Assembly: GCA_036720245.1 (NCBI GenBank)
Contig: DAIMNI010000051.1
Coordinates: 1-16,821, forward strand
Reading direction: 5' to 3'
DNA from: JAAZMA01 sp036720245
Lineage (GTDB): Bacteria; Bacillota; Clostridia; Tissierellales; Tepidimicrobiaceae
DNA length: 16,821 nucleotides
A program made the position numbers and the translations under genes. Of the stretch, positions 16,768-16,821 are shown piece after piece. The notes beneath the pieces were generated by a model. It was not told where the DNA came from, made no database searches, and saw only the letters and a list, made by a program, of their open reading frames with translations. The first letter of the stretch is position 1. Each line of letters begins with the position of its first letter.

Positions 16768-16821
16768 CTATTTCAACTTATCCGTATAAACCCCAAATAC
16801 CTGTTTTTTCTCCAATCTTTT
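16768..16821 (-). CDS. C-terminal end of an unidentified gene
   Basis: The last 17 codons read KRLEKKQVFGVYTDKLK and then TAG, directly before the strong terminator. The other two minus-strand frames stop earlier (at TGA and TAA) and leave the terminator less well placed. The fragment is too short to assign a function. The basic tail gives no sign of a surface protein, and the terminator indicates it is not part of the downstream operon. Confidence 0.6.
   Translation of the reverse strand, partial: KRLEKKQVFGVYTDKLK

Overview
The window is AT-rich DNA whose codon use, strong purine-rich Shine-Dalgarno sites, TTG starts and SLH/CuAO-N-type surface modules point to a low-GC Gram-positive anaerobe, most likely Clostridia or Tissierellia (Bacillota). 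This assignment is inferred from sequence style; no housekeeping or rRNA marker is present. All real genes lie on the minus strand, so transcription runs from right to left.

Layout in transcription order. At the right edge is the last 17 codons of an unidentified gene (16768-16821), followed at once by a strong hairpin terminator (16722-16762). A short intergenic stretch holds a GC-rich, possibly mobile-element-derived relic and a candidate promoter. Then comes a tightly packed three-gene operon. Its genes are an 827-residue secreted 'stalk'-type protein (CuAO-N-like domains, a three-fold internal repeat, CHB_HEX_C, cadherin-like and a C-terminal module), a 287-residue SLH-domain protein that ends in the same C-terminal module, and a giant 2486-residue secreted repeat protein. 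Gene gaps are 11-12 bp and each Shine-Dalgarno overlaps the upstream stop codon. The operon closes with an 11-bp hairpin directly after the stop codon (5715-5741). A separate gene with its own extended -10 promoter follows: a giant IPT/TIG-repeat protein of at least 1867 residues that runs off the left edge.

All four main proteins carry signal peptides, have no recognisable enzymatic domain, are almost free of cysteine, and consist of beta-sandwich or repeat modules. The locus looks like a dedicated cell-surface structure (S-layer-associated fibre, stalk or adhesin system). Only the small SLH protein has a recognisable wall-binding domain. Because it shares its C-terminal module with the 827-residue protein, a reasonable hypothesis is that it is the wall anchor for a multi-protein surface assembly. 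No RNA genes, CRISPR arrays or intact mobile elements were seen. No stretch over 300 bases lacks a gene.
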